Source: Haliea sp964022665
Lineage (GTDB): Bacteria > Pseudomonadota > Gammaproteobacteria > Pseudomonadales > Halieaceae
Direction of reading: 5' to 3'
DNA: 64,000 nt
Assembly: GCA_964022665.1 (NCBI GenBank)
Contig: CAXIDF010000005.1
Coordinates: 62,001 to 126,000, forward strand
Position numbers and translations under genes: made by a program. The first letter of the stretch is position 1. Each line of letters opens with the position of its first letter. A model generated the notes under the pieces. The model saw nothing but the letters and a program-made list of their open reading frames with translations, did no database searches and was not told the origin of the DNA. Below are positions 24,437 through 33,499 of this stretch, piece after piece.

Positions 24437-27400
24437 TTGCCGCCATCATTCGCTGGTCGGTGCACAACCGTTTCTTCGTGTTGCTGTCCACCGTGCTACT
24501 CGTGGCTGCGGGGGCGTGGTCGCTGAAGAATACCCCGGTCGACGCCATCCCCGACCTGTCTGATGTGCAGGTTATCGTCAAGACCAGCTATCCCGGTCAG
24601 GCGCCGCAGGTGGTACAGGACCAGGTGACGTATCCCCTCACCACCGCGCTGTTGGCCGTGCCGGGGGCAGTCACCGTGCGCGGGTTTTCGTTCTTCGGGG
24701 ACTCCTACGTGTACGTGATCTTCGAGGAAGACACTGACCTTTACTGGGCTCGCTCGCGCGTTCTGGAATATCTGTCGCAGGTTGCCCCCACGTTGCCCGA
24801 TAAGGCGCAGCCACAGCTTGGCCCGGACGCCACCGGGGTCGGTTGGGTGTATCTCTATGCGCTGGTTGATCGCAGCGGCAAACACGATATCAGCCAGCTG
24901 CGCAGCCTGCAGGACTGGTTTCTCAAGTATGAGCTGCAGACCGTTCCCGGTGTCGCCGAGGTTGCCGCACTGGGCGGGATGGTGAAGCAGTATCAGGTCA
25001 AGGTCAGCCCAGACAAGCTGCGCGCATTTGGCATCCCCCTGTCATTGGTGCAGACCGCGATTCAACGCGGCAACCAGGAAATCGGTGCCTCGGTGGTGGA
25101 AATGGCTGAAGCGGAGTACATGGTGCGGGCGACAGGTTACATAAAGAGCCTGGATGATCTCGCCAGTATCCCGCTCGGGCTCGACGCCAACGGCACGCCG
25201 CTGCGCTTGCAGGATGTTGCGGATATCACGCTGGGACCGCAAATGCGCCGCGGTGTCGCCGAACTCAATGGCGAAGGTGAAGTGGTCGGTGGCATCGTGG
25301 TGATGCGCTACGGTGAAAATGCACAGCAGACCATAGAGCAGGTGAAGGCGCGGTTGGCTCAGTTGGCACCCGGTCTGCCGGACGGGGTGGAGATCGTCAC
25401 CGTGTACGACCGTTCCGCGCTCATCGAGCGCGCGGTGGACAATTTGTGGCGCAAGCTGTTCGAGGAGTTTCTGGTCGTCGGCCTGGTGTGCATGGCCTTT
25501 CTGTTCCACGTGCGCTCCTCCCTGGTGGCCATTGTCAGCCTGCCGGTGGGAATTCTGGCCGCCTTTACCGTCATGCACTGGCAGGGGCTGAACGCCAACA
25601 TCATGTCGCTGGGCGGCATTGCGATTGCCATTGGCGCCATGATCGACGGCGCGATTGTCATGATCGAGAACATGCACAAGCACATGGAGCGCACACCGCT
25701 CACGCCGGAGAACCGCTGGCGCATTGTGGCGGATTCCGCTGCCGAGGTGGGCCCGGCGCTGTTCTTTACTCTGCTGATCATCACCGTGAGTTTCGTGCCG
25801 GTATTTACGCTGGAGGCGCAGGAAGGGCGCATGTTTGCCCCCTTGGCCTTCACCAAAACCTACGCCATGGCGGCGAGTGCCGCGCTCGCCATTACCCTTG
25901 TTCCCGTGCTCATGGGGTACTTCATTCGCGGCAAGGTGCTGGCGGAAGACCGCAACCCGGTCAACCGGCTCCTCACCGCCGGCTACCTGCGCGTATTGCA
26001 GCTGGCGCTGCGCTACCCCGCAAGGACCTTGCTGTTGGCGCTGCTGGTTACCGTGGTCGGGTTCTGGCCGCTGGGCAGGATTGGCAGTGAATTCATCCCC
26101 GAGCTGGATGAGGGCGACTTGATGTATATGCCTACCACGTATCCGGGGCTTTCCATCGGCAAGGCTCGCGAGCTGTTGCAACAGACGGACCGTCTCATCG
26201 CCACTGTGCCCGAGGTAAAAAGCGTGTTCGGCAAAGTTGGCCGGGCAGAGACGGCGACCGATCCGGCTCCCCTGACCATGATTGAAACCTTCGTGCAATT
26301 GCATCCCCGTGAGCAATGGCGAGCGGGAATGACCACCGCAAAGCTCAAGCAGGAGCTGGACGCGCTGGTGAAACTGCCGGGCGTGACCAACGCCTGGGTG
26401 ATGCCGATCAAGACTCGCATCGACATGCTCGCCACCGGCATCAAAACGCCGGTGGGTATCAAGGTGGCCGGGCCCGACCTGCAGGAGATCGAGCGTATTG
26501 GGAAACGCCTGGAGCAGGTGCTGCAAGAGGTGCCGGGTACCGCGTCGGTCTATTCAGAGCGTGTCGCGGGTGGGCGCTATATCAAGGTGGACATAGAGCG
26601 CGCTCGCGCGGCGCGCTATGGGCTCAACGTCCTGGACATACAGCAGGTCGTGTCCACCGCGGTGGGCGGCATGAACGTGACCCAGACTATCGAAGGGCAG
26701 GAGCGTTATCCGGTCAACCTGCGCTACCCGCAGGAATACCGTGACTCGCCCGAACAGCTGGCGCTGCTACCCATTGTCACCCCGGGGGGGCAGCATATCG
26801 CCCTGGCCGATGTCGCCCGTGTGTACGTGGAGGACGGGCCGCCCGCAATCAAGAGCGAGAACGCGCGGCTGAATGGCTGGACACTTGTGGACATCGAGGG
26901 CGTGGATGTGGGTAGCTATGTGAGTGAGGCGCAATCCCTCGTCGCCGATCGCGTTGCACTGCCGCCTGGGTATTCGCTGACGTGGTCCGGGCAGTACGAA
27001 TACATGTTGCGCGCCAAGGAAAAGCTCAGCTACGTCCTGCCCCTGACCTTGGGCATCATCGTGGTGCTGCTGTACCTCAATTTCCGCAGTGTGGCGGAAG
27101 TGGCGATCATACTGGGCACACTGCCACTATCTATGGTGGGCAGTGTCTGGCTGATGTACCTGCTGGGTTTCAACTACTCGGTGGCGGTCGGGGTTGGTTT
27201 TATCGCACTGGCAGGTGTTGCCGTGGAGATCGGTGTCATCATGCTGGTCTACCTTGACCAGGCCTGGCGTCGCTTGCTGGAAGACACGGCCGGGCGGCCA
27301 ACCGCCGCGCAGCTCAACGCGGCTGTACTCAGTGGCGCAGGGCGTCGTATACGCCCGGTGATGATGACCTCGGCGACGATTATTCTGGGTCTGCTGCCGA

Positions 27401-27570
27401 TCATGTTCGGTAGCGGAACGGGCACCGAGGTCATGCAGCGCATCGCGGCGCCGCTAGTGGGTGGCATGGCCAGCGCCGTGCTGCTCACCCTGCTGGTATT
27501 GCCGACTGTGTATTTGCTCTGGCGTCGATGGGGTTTGCGCCAAGGCTCAGGTGGGCTGACACGCGGTTGA
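24433..27570 (+). CDS. Heavy-metal efflux RND permease (CusA/CzcA family)
   Basis: The 1045-residue HME-type RND pump has twelve TM helices. The start IRWSVHNRFFVLLSTVLLV, DAIPDLSDVQVIV and SYPGQAPQVVQDQVTYPL are characteristic of CusA/CzcA. TM4 carries the acidic proton-relay region GAMIDGAIVMIENMHKHME (near residue 405). YSERVAGGRYIKVDIERARA and late TM helices follow. It exports metal cations from cytoplasm or periplasm through the adaptor and TolC-like partner encoded immediately upstream. Which metal is exported cannot be decided from sequence, but a CusA-type Cu/Ag pump is most likely. Confidence 0.93.
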   Translation: MIAAIIRWSVHNRFFVLLSTVLLVAAGAWSLKNTPVDAIPDLSDVQVIVKTSYPGQAPQVVQDQVTYPLTTALLAVPGAVTVRGFSFFGDSYVYVIFEEDTDLYWARSRVLEYLSQVAPTLPDKAQPQLGPDATGVGWVYLYALVDRSGKHDISQLRSLQDWFLKYELQTVPGVAEVAALGGMVKQYQVKVSPDKLRAFGIPLSLVQTAIQRGNQEIGASVVEMAEAEYMVRATGYIKSLDDLASIPLGLDANGTPLRLQDVADITLGPQMRRGVAELNGEGEVVGGIVVMRYGENAQQTIEQVKARLAQLAPGLPDGVEIVTVYDRSALIERAVDNLWRKLFEEFLVVGLVCMAFLFHVRSSLVAIVSLPVGILAAFTVMHWQGLNANIMSLGGIAIAIGAMIDGAIVMIENMHKHMERTPLTPENRWRIVADSAAEVGPALFFTLLIITVSFVPVFTLEAQEGRMFAPLAFTKTYAMAASAALAITLVPVLMGYFIRGKVLAEDRNPVNRLLTAGYLRVLQLALRYPARTLLLALLVTVVGFWPLGRIGSEFIPELDEGDLMYMPTTYPGLSIGKARELLQQTDRLIATVPEVKSVFGKVGRAETATDPAPLTMIETFVQLHPREQWRAGMTTAKLKQELDALVKLPGVTNAWVMPIKTRIDMLATGIKTPVGIKVAGPDLQEIERIGKRLEQVLQEVPGTASVYSERVAGGRYIKVDIERARAARYGLNVLDIQQVVSTAVGGMNVTQTIEGQERYPVNLRYPQEYRDSPEQLALLPIVTPGGQHIALADVARVYVEDGPPAIKSENARLNGWTLVDIEGVDVGSYVSEAQSLVADRVALPPGYSLTWSGQYEYMLRAKEKLSYVLPLTLGIIVVLLYLNFRSVAEVAIILGTLPLSMVGSVWLMYLLGFNYSVAVGVGFIALAGVAVEIGVIMLVYLDQAWRRLLEDTAGRPTAAQLNAAVLSGAGRRIRPVMMTSATIILGLLPIMFGSGTGTEVMQRIAAPLVGGMASAVLLTLLVLPTVYLLWRRWGLRQGSGGLTRG

Positions 27571-27622
27571 GGCGCACAGCGTCTACACTTTTCATGACAG
27601 GAGACGAGGAAGGAGGTAAACC

Positions 27623-28357
27623 ATGAGCAAACAAGCGACTCTGTACCGGATGGAGACGGCCGATCACCTGTGTCCCTTTGGGCTGAAATCCCGCGACTTG
27701 CTCAGGCGGCAGGGCTATGACCTGGATGACCGGGTGCTCGCGTCGCGGGAGGAAGCAGACGCTTTCAAGCGGGAGCACGGCGTGGAAACGACGCCGCAGG
27801 TATTTATCGCCGGCGAGCGCATTGGTGGCTATGAGGCACTGCGGGCGCATCTGGGCCTGGAGCAGGAGGGCGATTCAGGCACCACCTACAAACCGGTTAT
27901 TGCAATTTTCGGTGCCTGCGCACTCGCCGCACTGGCCCTGGTCTGGGGGCGCGCTGGCGCGCTGGACTGGTCGGCATTGCTGGTGACCTTCATCGGTCTC
28001 AGTATGGTGGTGCTCGCGATACAGAAACTGCAGGATCTCACGGCCTTTTCCAATCAGTTCGTCACCTACGACCTGCTGTCCATGCGCTATGTGCCTTACG
28101 CCTATGTGTACCCCTTCGCGGAGGCCTATGCAGGGATCGGTATGCTCGCCGGCGTGTTGCCCTGGGCCTTCGCGCCGGTGTCGCTTTTTATCGGCACGGT
28201 GGGTGCGGTTTCCGTGTTCAAGGCGGTCTACATCGAGAAGCGTGAGCTGAAGTGTGCCTGCGTTGGTGGTGACAGCCAGGTGCCATTGGGGTTTGTTTCC
28301 CTCACGGAGAATGTGTTCATGATCTTTGCGGGGGTGTGGATGTTGGTGGGTATGTGA
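27623..28357 (+). CDS. Glutaredoxin-MauE fusion membrane protein
   Basis: The 244-residue fusion has an N-terminal glutaredoxin-like domain (residues 1-80) with DHLCPFGLKSRDLLRRQGY as the active-site region (single Cys, CPFG). The cis-Pro loop is TTPQVFIAGERIGGYEAL. Four to five transmembrane helices of MauE/DoxX-like type follow (about 90-244), including KCACVGGDSQVPLGFV. MauE-type proteins move thiol/disulfide redox equivalents across the membrane. Located 50 bp behind the metal efflux operon, it may keep periplasmic thiols or metal-binding cysteines in order. A strong terminator follows. Confidence 0.8.
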   Translation: MSKQATLYRMETADHLCPFGLKSRDLLRRQGYDLDDRVLASREEADAFKREHGVETTPQVFIAGERIGGYEALRAHLGLEQEGDSGTTYKPVIAIFGACALAALALVWGRAGALDWSALLVTFIGLSMVVLAIQKLQDLTAFSNQFVTYDLLSMRYVPYAYVYPFAEAYAGIGMLAGVLPWAFAPVSLFIGTVGAVSVFKAVYIEKRELKCACVGGDSQVPLGFVSLTENVFMIFAGVWMLVGM

Positions 28358-28365
28358 TGGCGACG

Positions 28366-28391
28366 AGCCCTGCTTTTGCCGCAGGGCTTTT
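28366..28391 (+). terminator. Intrinsic terminator after the glutaredoxin-MauE gene
   Basis: AGCCCTGC (28366-28373), a 7-nt loop TTTTGCC, and GCAGGGCT (28381-28388) are followed by TTT. This is an 8-bp perfect stem with a short T tract just after the stop at 28357. It probably ends the whole metal efflux operon. Confidence 0.75.
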
Positions 28392-28441
28392 GTCACGCAT
28401 GATGCTGGCGGGCAGTGATTGCCCTGGAGGAACAGCCGGAC

Positions 28442-29200
28442 TCAGGGGCGCATCAACTGTCCGCCATCGACGTTGAGAATGTGACCGGTGATCCAGCTGG
28501 CCTCGTCAGACAGCAAGAATAGAGCAGCATCCGCCATGTCGCTGGGCTGCCCAAGCCGCTTGATAGGCATGGTCTGTAACATTTGCTGGGCGTAGTCTCC
28601 GGCGGTTTTTTGCAGTGCACCGGTGTCAGTGGGGCCCGGTGCAATCGCATTGATGCGTATGTTCCGAGGCCCCAGCTCGTGGGCCAGCGACTGGGTAATG
28701 CCGTTAAGCGTCAATTTTGCTACGCCATAGAAACCCATTCCCATCCAGGCCGCCGTCGACGACTGATTGACAATGGCGCCGCCGCCCGCTGACGTCATGC
28801 TGTCTACAACCGCTCGGGTCATGATCAGGGCGCCGTGTGCATTTACGCGCATGAATTTTTCAAGGTAGTCCAGGTCGATCGTGAGATAGCCCTCTATCTT
28901 CATGTCCCCAAAGATGGCCGCATTGTTAATCAGGTAGTTGACCGAGCCGAAGGCCTTTTCCGCTGCCGCTACGCAATCGCAGGCAGATTTTTCGTCGCTG
29001 ACATCGGTTTTGACGAATAGCGCACGTCCGCCGGCTGCTTCGATTGCGCGTGCCACACGCTGACCGCCCGACTCGCTCAACTCAGCGATAACCACGTTCA
29101 TGCCTCGGTCAGCACTCGCTTTCGCGTAAGCTTCCCCGATGCCGCCCCCCGCGCCAGTGACAATGATCGTCTTACCTGCAAAATCCATCGTGTTCACCAT
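28442..29200 (-). CDS. SDR family NAD(P)-dependent oxidoreductase
   Basis: The 252-residue classical SDR has a cofactor motif TGAGGGIGEAYA (residues about 15-26), NNAAIFG, catalytic Ser in VNQSSTAAWMG, and YGVAK (YxxxK, near residue 159). The C-terminus TGHILNVDGGQ is typical of FabG-like dehydrogenases. It oxidises or reduces an alcohol/ketone substrate in the cytoplasm. It is the last gene of a minus-strand operon (HIBADH-like, ALDH, SDR, SDR) read from the divergent promoter region at about 32.4 kb. Confidence 0.92.
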   Translation of the reverse strand: MVNTMDFAGKTIIVTGAGGGIGEAYAKASADRGMNVVIAELSESGGQRVARAIEAAGGRALFVKTDVSDEKSACDCVAAAEKAFGSVNYLINNAAIFGDMKIEGYLTIDLDYLEKFMRVNAHGALIMTRAVVDSMTSAGGGAIVNQSSTAAWMGMGFYGVAKLTLNGITQSLAHELGPRNIRINAIAPGPTDTGALQKTAGDYAQQMLQTMPIKRLGQPSDMADAALFLLSDEASWITGHILNVDGGQLMRP

Positions 29201-29232
29201 AATCCTTAAGTTGTGACCGCATGACCTTCTGG

Positions 29233-30003
29233 TCAGCCCTGCGATAGTTGTTTGTGAATGGGCTGATTGGGTCGAACCTCCAGCAGATCAACTGCAACAC
29301 CGGGTGGGTACCCAAGCACATGCGCAACAGCAGCCGCGACGTGTGTCGACTCCATGCCGGTATCCATCTCGGGGCCGGTTTTCAGCCATGCCTCAAAGCC
29401 TGCTTTCAGCGTCTCTGCATCCCAACCCTCTGAAAAACTGGTCCAGGCAGCGCCGGGGCGCAGGCAGGTCACGCCGATACCGTAGGCCTGCACTTCCTCG
29501 CGCAGGTCACGCGTAAAGCGTTCCACCGCAGCCTTGGTCGATGCATAGATCGACAAGTGGGACATCTCGTCGTAGTGCCAGGCACTGGCGGAAGAGATAT
29601 TCACAATGCGCGGATTGCGGCTGTTCTGTCGCAGCAAAGGTATAGCGGCCTGGCAGCAAAAGACGGTGCCGAGAAAGTTGGTGTTGACCTGCATTCGGAC
29701 TTCGTCCTCCAGCAGTGCTTCGATGGCGCCCGGGCGCGCCACGCCGGCGTTATTGACCAGGCCATCAAGCGTCTTGAGCTGCGCAAAAGCCGCACGTACT
29801 TCTACCGCATTGGAAATGTCACAAACCACGGTATGTGCGTGGTCGCGGCCGATTCTCTCGCGGGCTGCGTCGAGCACATCTCCACGCCGTCCCAATAGCG
29901 TGACGGTGGCGCCCTCAGTTACCAGCTTTTGGGCTATGGCGAAGCCGAAGCCGCTGGCGCCGCCAGTGATCGCGTAGTGAAGCCCTGCAACGCCCGCGTT
30001 CAC
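29233..30003 (-). CDS. SDR family oxidoreductase
   Basis: The 256-residue short-chain dehydrogenase starts at a GTG at 30003 that overlaps the ALDH stop (GTGA). This overlap supports the start and implies coupled translation. It has the cofactor motif TGGASGFGFAIA, NNAGVARPG, catalytic Ser in ISSASAWHYDEM and YASTK (near residue 157). It is only distantly similar to the SDR encoded downstream, so the two probably act at different steps of the same pathway. Substrate unknown. Confidence 0.9.
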   Translation of the reverse strand: MNAGVAGLHYAITGGASGFGFAIAQKLVTEGATVTLLGRRGDVLDAARERIGRDHAHTVVCDISNAVEVRAAFAQLKTLDGLVNNAGVARPGAIEALLEDEVRMQVNTNFLGTVFCCQAAIPLLRQNSRNPRIVNISSASAWHYDEMSHLSIYASTKAAVERFTRDLREEVQAYGIGVTCLRPGAAWTSFSEGWDAETLKAGFEAWLKTGPEMDTGMESTHVAAAVAHVLGYPPGVAVDLLEVRPNQPIHKQLSQG

Positions 30004-31463
30004 ACGCCCACCGCTATCGTCTTGGTTTCCAGGTATTCCTCAAAGCCTTCACGGCCCATCTCACGACCAAGTCCACTTTGCTTGTAGCCACCAAATGGTG
30101 CGTCCGCGCCATAAAAGTTACCGCCGTTGACGTTTACCGTGCCGCTGCGGAGGCGGCGGGCTACACGCAATGCCCTTGCCATGTCTGTAGACCAGACACC
30201 GGCAGAGAGGCCGTAGTCGGAATCGTTGGCAATATGAATCGCCTCCTCTTCAGTGTCATAGGCGATGACTGCCAGCACAGGCCCGAAGATCTCTTCCCGC
30301 GCAATGACCATCTCATTGGTGACGTCCATAAAGACAGTGGGCTCGACGTAGTAACCGGTAGCCAGGTGTGTCGGTATCCCTCCGCCCAGAAGAAGTCGAG
30401 CGCCCTCTGCCTTCCCCTGCTCAATATATGCCAGTACCCGATCGCGCTGACGCGCATTGATCAGCGGCCCCATAATCTGGGTCTCGGAAGCGGGGTCACC
30501 ATACTCGATGAGGCCGAAGTAGGTTTTCAGCAGAGCTTCCACTTCAGTCTGGCGCGCCCGGGGTATCAATAGCCTGGTGTGAATCGCACAGCCCTGGCCG
30601 GCATGAAAGCAAACGCTCAATGCCGAGAGCAGGCTCTGGCCCAGATCGGCGTCATCAAGAATAATATTTGCCGATTTCCCGCCGAGTTCGAGAAAAACCT
30701 TTTTCACGGTCTGCGCCGCGAGCGCCATGATGCTTTTGCCCACCTTAGTGGATCCGGTGAAGGAAACCATATCGACTCTCGGGTCGCTGACAAGCTGTTC
30801 GCCGACCTCGCGTGGATCCAGAGCGGTGATGACATTAAACACGCCTGGCGGAATATCTGTTTCCTCTTGCACGATCCTGCCGAGCAGGGTTGCGGACCAC
30901 GGTGTGTCTGGAGCCGCCTTCAGCACGACCGTACACCCTGCAGCCAGTGCGGGTATGCACTTGGCGAGATTGATCTGTAGGGGCACGTTCCAGGGCGTAA
31001 TGCACGCCACCACACCGATGGCTTCTTTTTCGACCAGACGCTGGCTTTTTACGCCCAGAATATCTGCAACACCGATATCCTGGCTCCACTGAAAATCCGG
31101 CAGGGCATTAAGGGTGTAGTCGATGAATCCAATCGGTATTTCGCACTGGGGTCCGCCACTGCCGCAAATACCGAGAGGCGCGCCGGTTTCTGCGGCAATC
31201 TGTGTTTTGAAACCTGCCTGATGCTTGACCAGGCCTTCCTTCAGCTGCTGCAGACAGCGCAGGCGAAGCGCGTGATCCGTGGACCACGGGCCGTTATCAA
31301 AGGCCCTGCGCGCGGCCGCTATTGCCCGCTCCATATCCTCGCTACCGGCGTCAGCTACTCGGCCTATCTCCTCTTCAGTCACCGGGCTGATGTTGGGGTA
31401 GTCCCGGCCCGAAATGGCCGCCGTCAGCTCGCCGTCAATAAATAGACGGGATTCTGGATTCAT
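30000..31463 (-). CDS. Aldehyde dehydrogenase family protein
   Basis: The 487-residue NAD(P)-dependent ALDH has the usual length and motifs: CITPWNVPLQINLAKCIPAL, VSFTGSTKVGKSIM, catalytic Glu in FLELGGKSANIIL, catalytic Cys in HAGQGCAIHTRLL (near residue 290), and GGYKQSGLGREMG. It oxidises an aldehyde to an acid. It lies between the HIBADH-like and SDR genes in the minus-strand operon, 10 bp after the former and overlapping the latter by 4 bp. Confidence 0.94.
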   Translation of the reverse strand: MNPESRLFIDGELTAAISGRDYPNISPVTEEEIGRVADAGSEDMERAIAAARRAFDNGPWSTDHALRLRCLQQLKEGLVKHQAGFKTQIAAETGAPLGICGSGGPQCEIPIGFIDYTLNALPDFQWSQDIGVADILGVKSQRLVEKEAIGVVACITPWNVPLQINLAKCIPALAAGCTVVLKAAPDTPWSATLLGRIVQEETDIPPGVFNVITALDPREVGEQLVSDPRVDMVSFTGSTKVGKSIMALAAQTVKKVFLELGGKSANIILDDADLGQSLLSALSVCFHAGQGCAIHTRLLIPRARQTEVEALLKTYFGLIEYGDPASETQIMGPLINARQRDRVLAYIEQGKAEGARLLLGGGIPTHLATGYYVEPTVFMDVTNEMVIAREEIFGPVLAVIAYDTEEEAIHIANDSDYGLSAGVWSTDMARALRVARRLRSGTVNVNGGNFYGADAPFGGYKQSGLGREMGREGFEEYLETKTIAVGV

Positions 31464-31473
31464 GCAGGTTCTC

Positions 31474-32331
31474 CTAGGCTTTATTCATGAACAGGTCGTG
31501 GACCACGTGGCGCAGGCGCCGTGTAGAGGGCAGGTCTACTTCCAGGTCTTGTGCGGACTTCAGTGCACAGTCGAGATCTTTCTCCGCGAGCTTGCCGAAG
31601 GCGCTGAAGTGGTTCTCCATGCTACCGCCGGGAGGCTGGGCTGTGGCAGCGTTGCGATTTTCCACAAAGCGATACATTGATTCATTGACCACGCCATTGG
31701 ACAGGCCTACCTCGCGAAGTGCCTGTATGGACAATCCTCCCGCTTCAGCCAGTTTGCAGGCCTCCGACATCGCCATAAACTCCGCGTAGGTCATCAGGTT
31801 GTTGCAGAGCTTGAGCAGCATGCCGGCACCGAGAGCACCCGCGTGCACAATGTTCTCCGCCGAGGTGGCAAAGACCGGTCTGGCACGATTGAGGTTCTCG
31901 GTACTGCCACCGACCATGTAGCAGAGCGTGCCCGCTGCCGCGCCCTGCTGCCCACCGGTAATGGCGGCATCAATAAGTTGCAGGTCTGCCCGGCTGGCAT
32001 CATCGCCCCATCGGTTCAGGGCAGCGAAAGTTACGGTGCTGTGAATGGCGATCAAGGTGCCTGCTGCGGCATTGTTGAAGAGACCTTGCTCGCCGTAGAG
32101 CAGGGCTTCTACTTGCGTTTCATCGCGTACGCAAATGCCGATATGTTGACAGCGAGCTGCGAGCTCGGCGGGGGATGCGCTGCTCACAGCGCCGAGCCTT
32201 GCCAGGTCCAGTGACGCCGCTTCGTTGACATCGTAGACATGAGTTTGCCATGGACCTTGCAGTAAACGCGTGGCTGATGGCTTGCCGATGTTGCCCAGGC
32301 CTATGTAGCCCACGTCGGAGACTGGTGGCAT
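31474..32331 (-). CDS. NAD(P)-dependent oxidoreductase, 3-hydroxyisobutyrate dehydrogenase family
   Basis: The protein has 285 residues from the ATG at 32331 (MPPVSDVGYIGLGNIG); AAGGAT lies 9-14 bases upstream as Shine-Dalgarno. The longer frame to 32442 would run through the regulatory motif and is rejected. It has the N-terminal Rossmann motif GYIGLGNIGKPSATRLL and the substrate-site stretch ITGGQQGAAAGTLCYMVGG. The helical C-terminal domain includes LCNNLMTYAEFMAMSEACKL, carrying the catalytic Lys equivalent region. First gene of the minus-strand catabolic operon. Confidence 0.88.
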   Translation of the reverse strand: MPPVSDVGYIGLGNIGKPSATRLLQGPWQTHVYDVNEAASLDLARLGAVSSASPAELAARCQHIGICVRDETQVEALLYGEQGLFNNAAAGTLIAIHSTVTFAALNRWGDDASRADLQLIDAAITGGQQGAAAGTLCYMVGGSTENLNRARPVFATSAENIVHAGALGAGMLLKLCNNLMTYAEFMAMSEACKLAEAGGLSIQALREVGLSNGVVNESMYRFVENRNAATAQPPGGSMENHFSAFGKLAEKDLDCALKSAQDLEVDLPSTRRLRHVVHDLFMNKA

Positions 32332-32416
32332 TGTATTGTTATCCTTTTGGCCGTAATCAGTGCCGGGAAGCTGGCAGTAGCGAAATACCCTTATCCCGAA
32401 TGCGCTTGGCAATATA

Positions 32417-32456
32417 GTCAATTCAGTTTGACGATTAGTCAACCATAATTTACTTT
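32417..32456. promoter_or_regulatory. Operator-promoter of the divergent catabolic genes (triple GTCAA half-site)
   Basis: Half-sites GTCAA (32417), TTGAC (32428) and GTCAA (32438) are spaced 11 and 10 bp, in the pattern GTCAATT-N4-TTGACG-N4-GTCAAC. The same pattern with the same spacing is found before the MarR-type regulator at 33454. The central TTGACG (32428-32433) also works as a -35 box with TACTTT (32451-32456) after 17 bp, reading towards the LLM gene at 32534. Binding would therefore block RNA polymerase. The site lies between the divergent minus-strand operon and the LLM gene. Confidence 0.6.
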
Positions 32457-32533
32457 AGTGTCGGCGTCGCGGTGCTGCGTTGCCAGGAGGCTCGCCTCAG
32501 GACAGCACGTTCTTCACAGCAAAGGAAATACTA

Positions 32534-33394
32534 ATGAAATTTTGGCAATGTCTGGCGATGCTCGACATGCAGGAGCTGCCGGTTCTGGCGCGACATGCGG
32601 AAGACCTTGGCTTCGAGGGCGTGAGTCTCAGTGAGCACATGATCACTTTTTCGGAGCAGTACGACAGCTACGATTACAGCGATAACAACAACATTCGCTG
32701 GTATCCGAGCACCCACTGGCCCGACCCCTGGGTGCAGATCGCCGCACTCTCGCAGGTGACTACGAAGCTGAAGTTTCTAACCAGTGTGTATGTGTTGCCA
32801 CTACATGATCCGTTCAGCGTGGCAAAGTCAGTGTCCACCGCCGCCAACCTCTGTGGAGGGCGGCTCATTCTCGGGGTGGGGATCGGTTGGCAGAAGAGTG
32901 AGTTTGAGCTCGTGGGCCAAAACTTCCATAACCGGGGCAAACGCTGCGATGAAATGCTGGAGGTGATGCAGAAGCTCTGGAGTGGTAGTGCGGTGAGTCA
33001 TGAAGGCACACACTACCGGTTTCCGCTGCTGCAGATGTCGCCCGGTCTTCATCATCAACTGCCCATATATGTGGGTGGATTCGCAGAGGCGGCGCTGCGC
33101 CGTGCCTCCAGGCAACATGGCTGGATCGGCGGCCAGCATAGTATGGAAGAACTGGAGCAACTTATCCCGGTGCTGCTGGCGTACCGTCAGGCCTCAGGGT
33201 TACCCGTCGCTAGCTTCGATATATGTGTTGGTCTATACGACCAAAGCGAAGGCAATATCAGGCGCTGCAAAGAGTTGGGAGTAACCGGGGTCTATCGCCA
33301 CGCCTTCTGTGATGAAAACGGGATGGCAAGCCGCATGAGCCTGGATGACAAGTTGCGCGATATGGAAAGGTTTGCTCAGCTACATTTCACCTGA
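32534..33394 (+). CDS. LLM-class flavin-dependent oxidoreductase (luciferase-like, F420-type)
   Basis: The product has 286 residues from the ATG at 32534, with AAAGGAAATA just upstream; an in-frame start at 32480 is rejected. The bacterial-luciferase-like TIM barrel is recognisable: LARHAEDLGFEGVSLSEHM, the PLHDPFSVAKSVSTA segment, and the flavin/phosphate motif RLILGVGIGWQKSEFELVG. Such enzymes use reduced FMN or F420 for monooxygenation or dehydrogenation. It is divergent from the SDR/ALDH operon and controlled by the shared operator. Cofactor choice cannot be resolved here. Confidence 0.87.
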   Translation: MKFWQCLAMLDMQELPVLARHAEDLGFEGVSLSEHMITFSEQYDSYDYSDNNNIRWYPSTHWPDPWVQIAALSQVTTKLKFLTSVYVLPLHDPFSVAKSVSTAANLCGGRLILGVGIGWQKSEFELVGQNFHNRGKRCDEMLEVMQKLWSGSAVSHEGTHYRFPLLQMSPGLHHQLPIYVGGFAEAALRRASRQHGWIGGQHSMEELEQLIPVLLAYRQASGLPVASFDICVGLYDQSEGNIRRCKELGVTGVYRHAFCDENGMASRMSLDDKLRDMERFAQLHFT

Positions 33395-33453
33395 GGTGGA
33401 GAGGGTTGTCCGCTCGGATATTCACTCGCGTGTTTTCTAGCCCGAATCGGTCT

Positions 33454-33493
33454 GTCAATTAATATTGACGTATCGTCAACAACTATTTACATT
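33454..33493 (+). promoter_or_regulatory. Autoregulatory operator-promoter of the tandem MarR regulator
   Basis: GTCAA (33454), TTGAC (33465) and GTCAA (33475) repeat the spacing seen at 32417 exactly. TTGACG (33465-33470), 17 bp, then TACATT (33488-33493) forms a promoter whose predicted transcription start falls at about the ATG at 33500. No Shine-Dalgarno is visible, so the mRNA may be leaderless. Overlap of operator and -35 box suggests autorepression. Confidence 0.6.
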
Positions 33494-33499
33494 CTGCCC

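Noticed and set aside
25042..26526. 494-codon minus-strand open frame
   Set aside because: It is antisense to the CusA-like gene, His/Gln/Arg-rich with low-complexity translation, and has no plausible start or neighbours.
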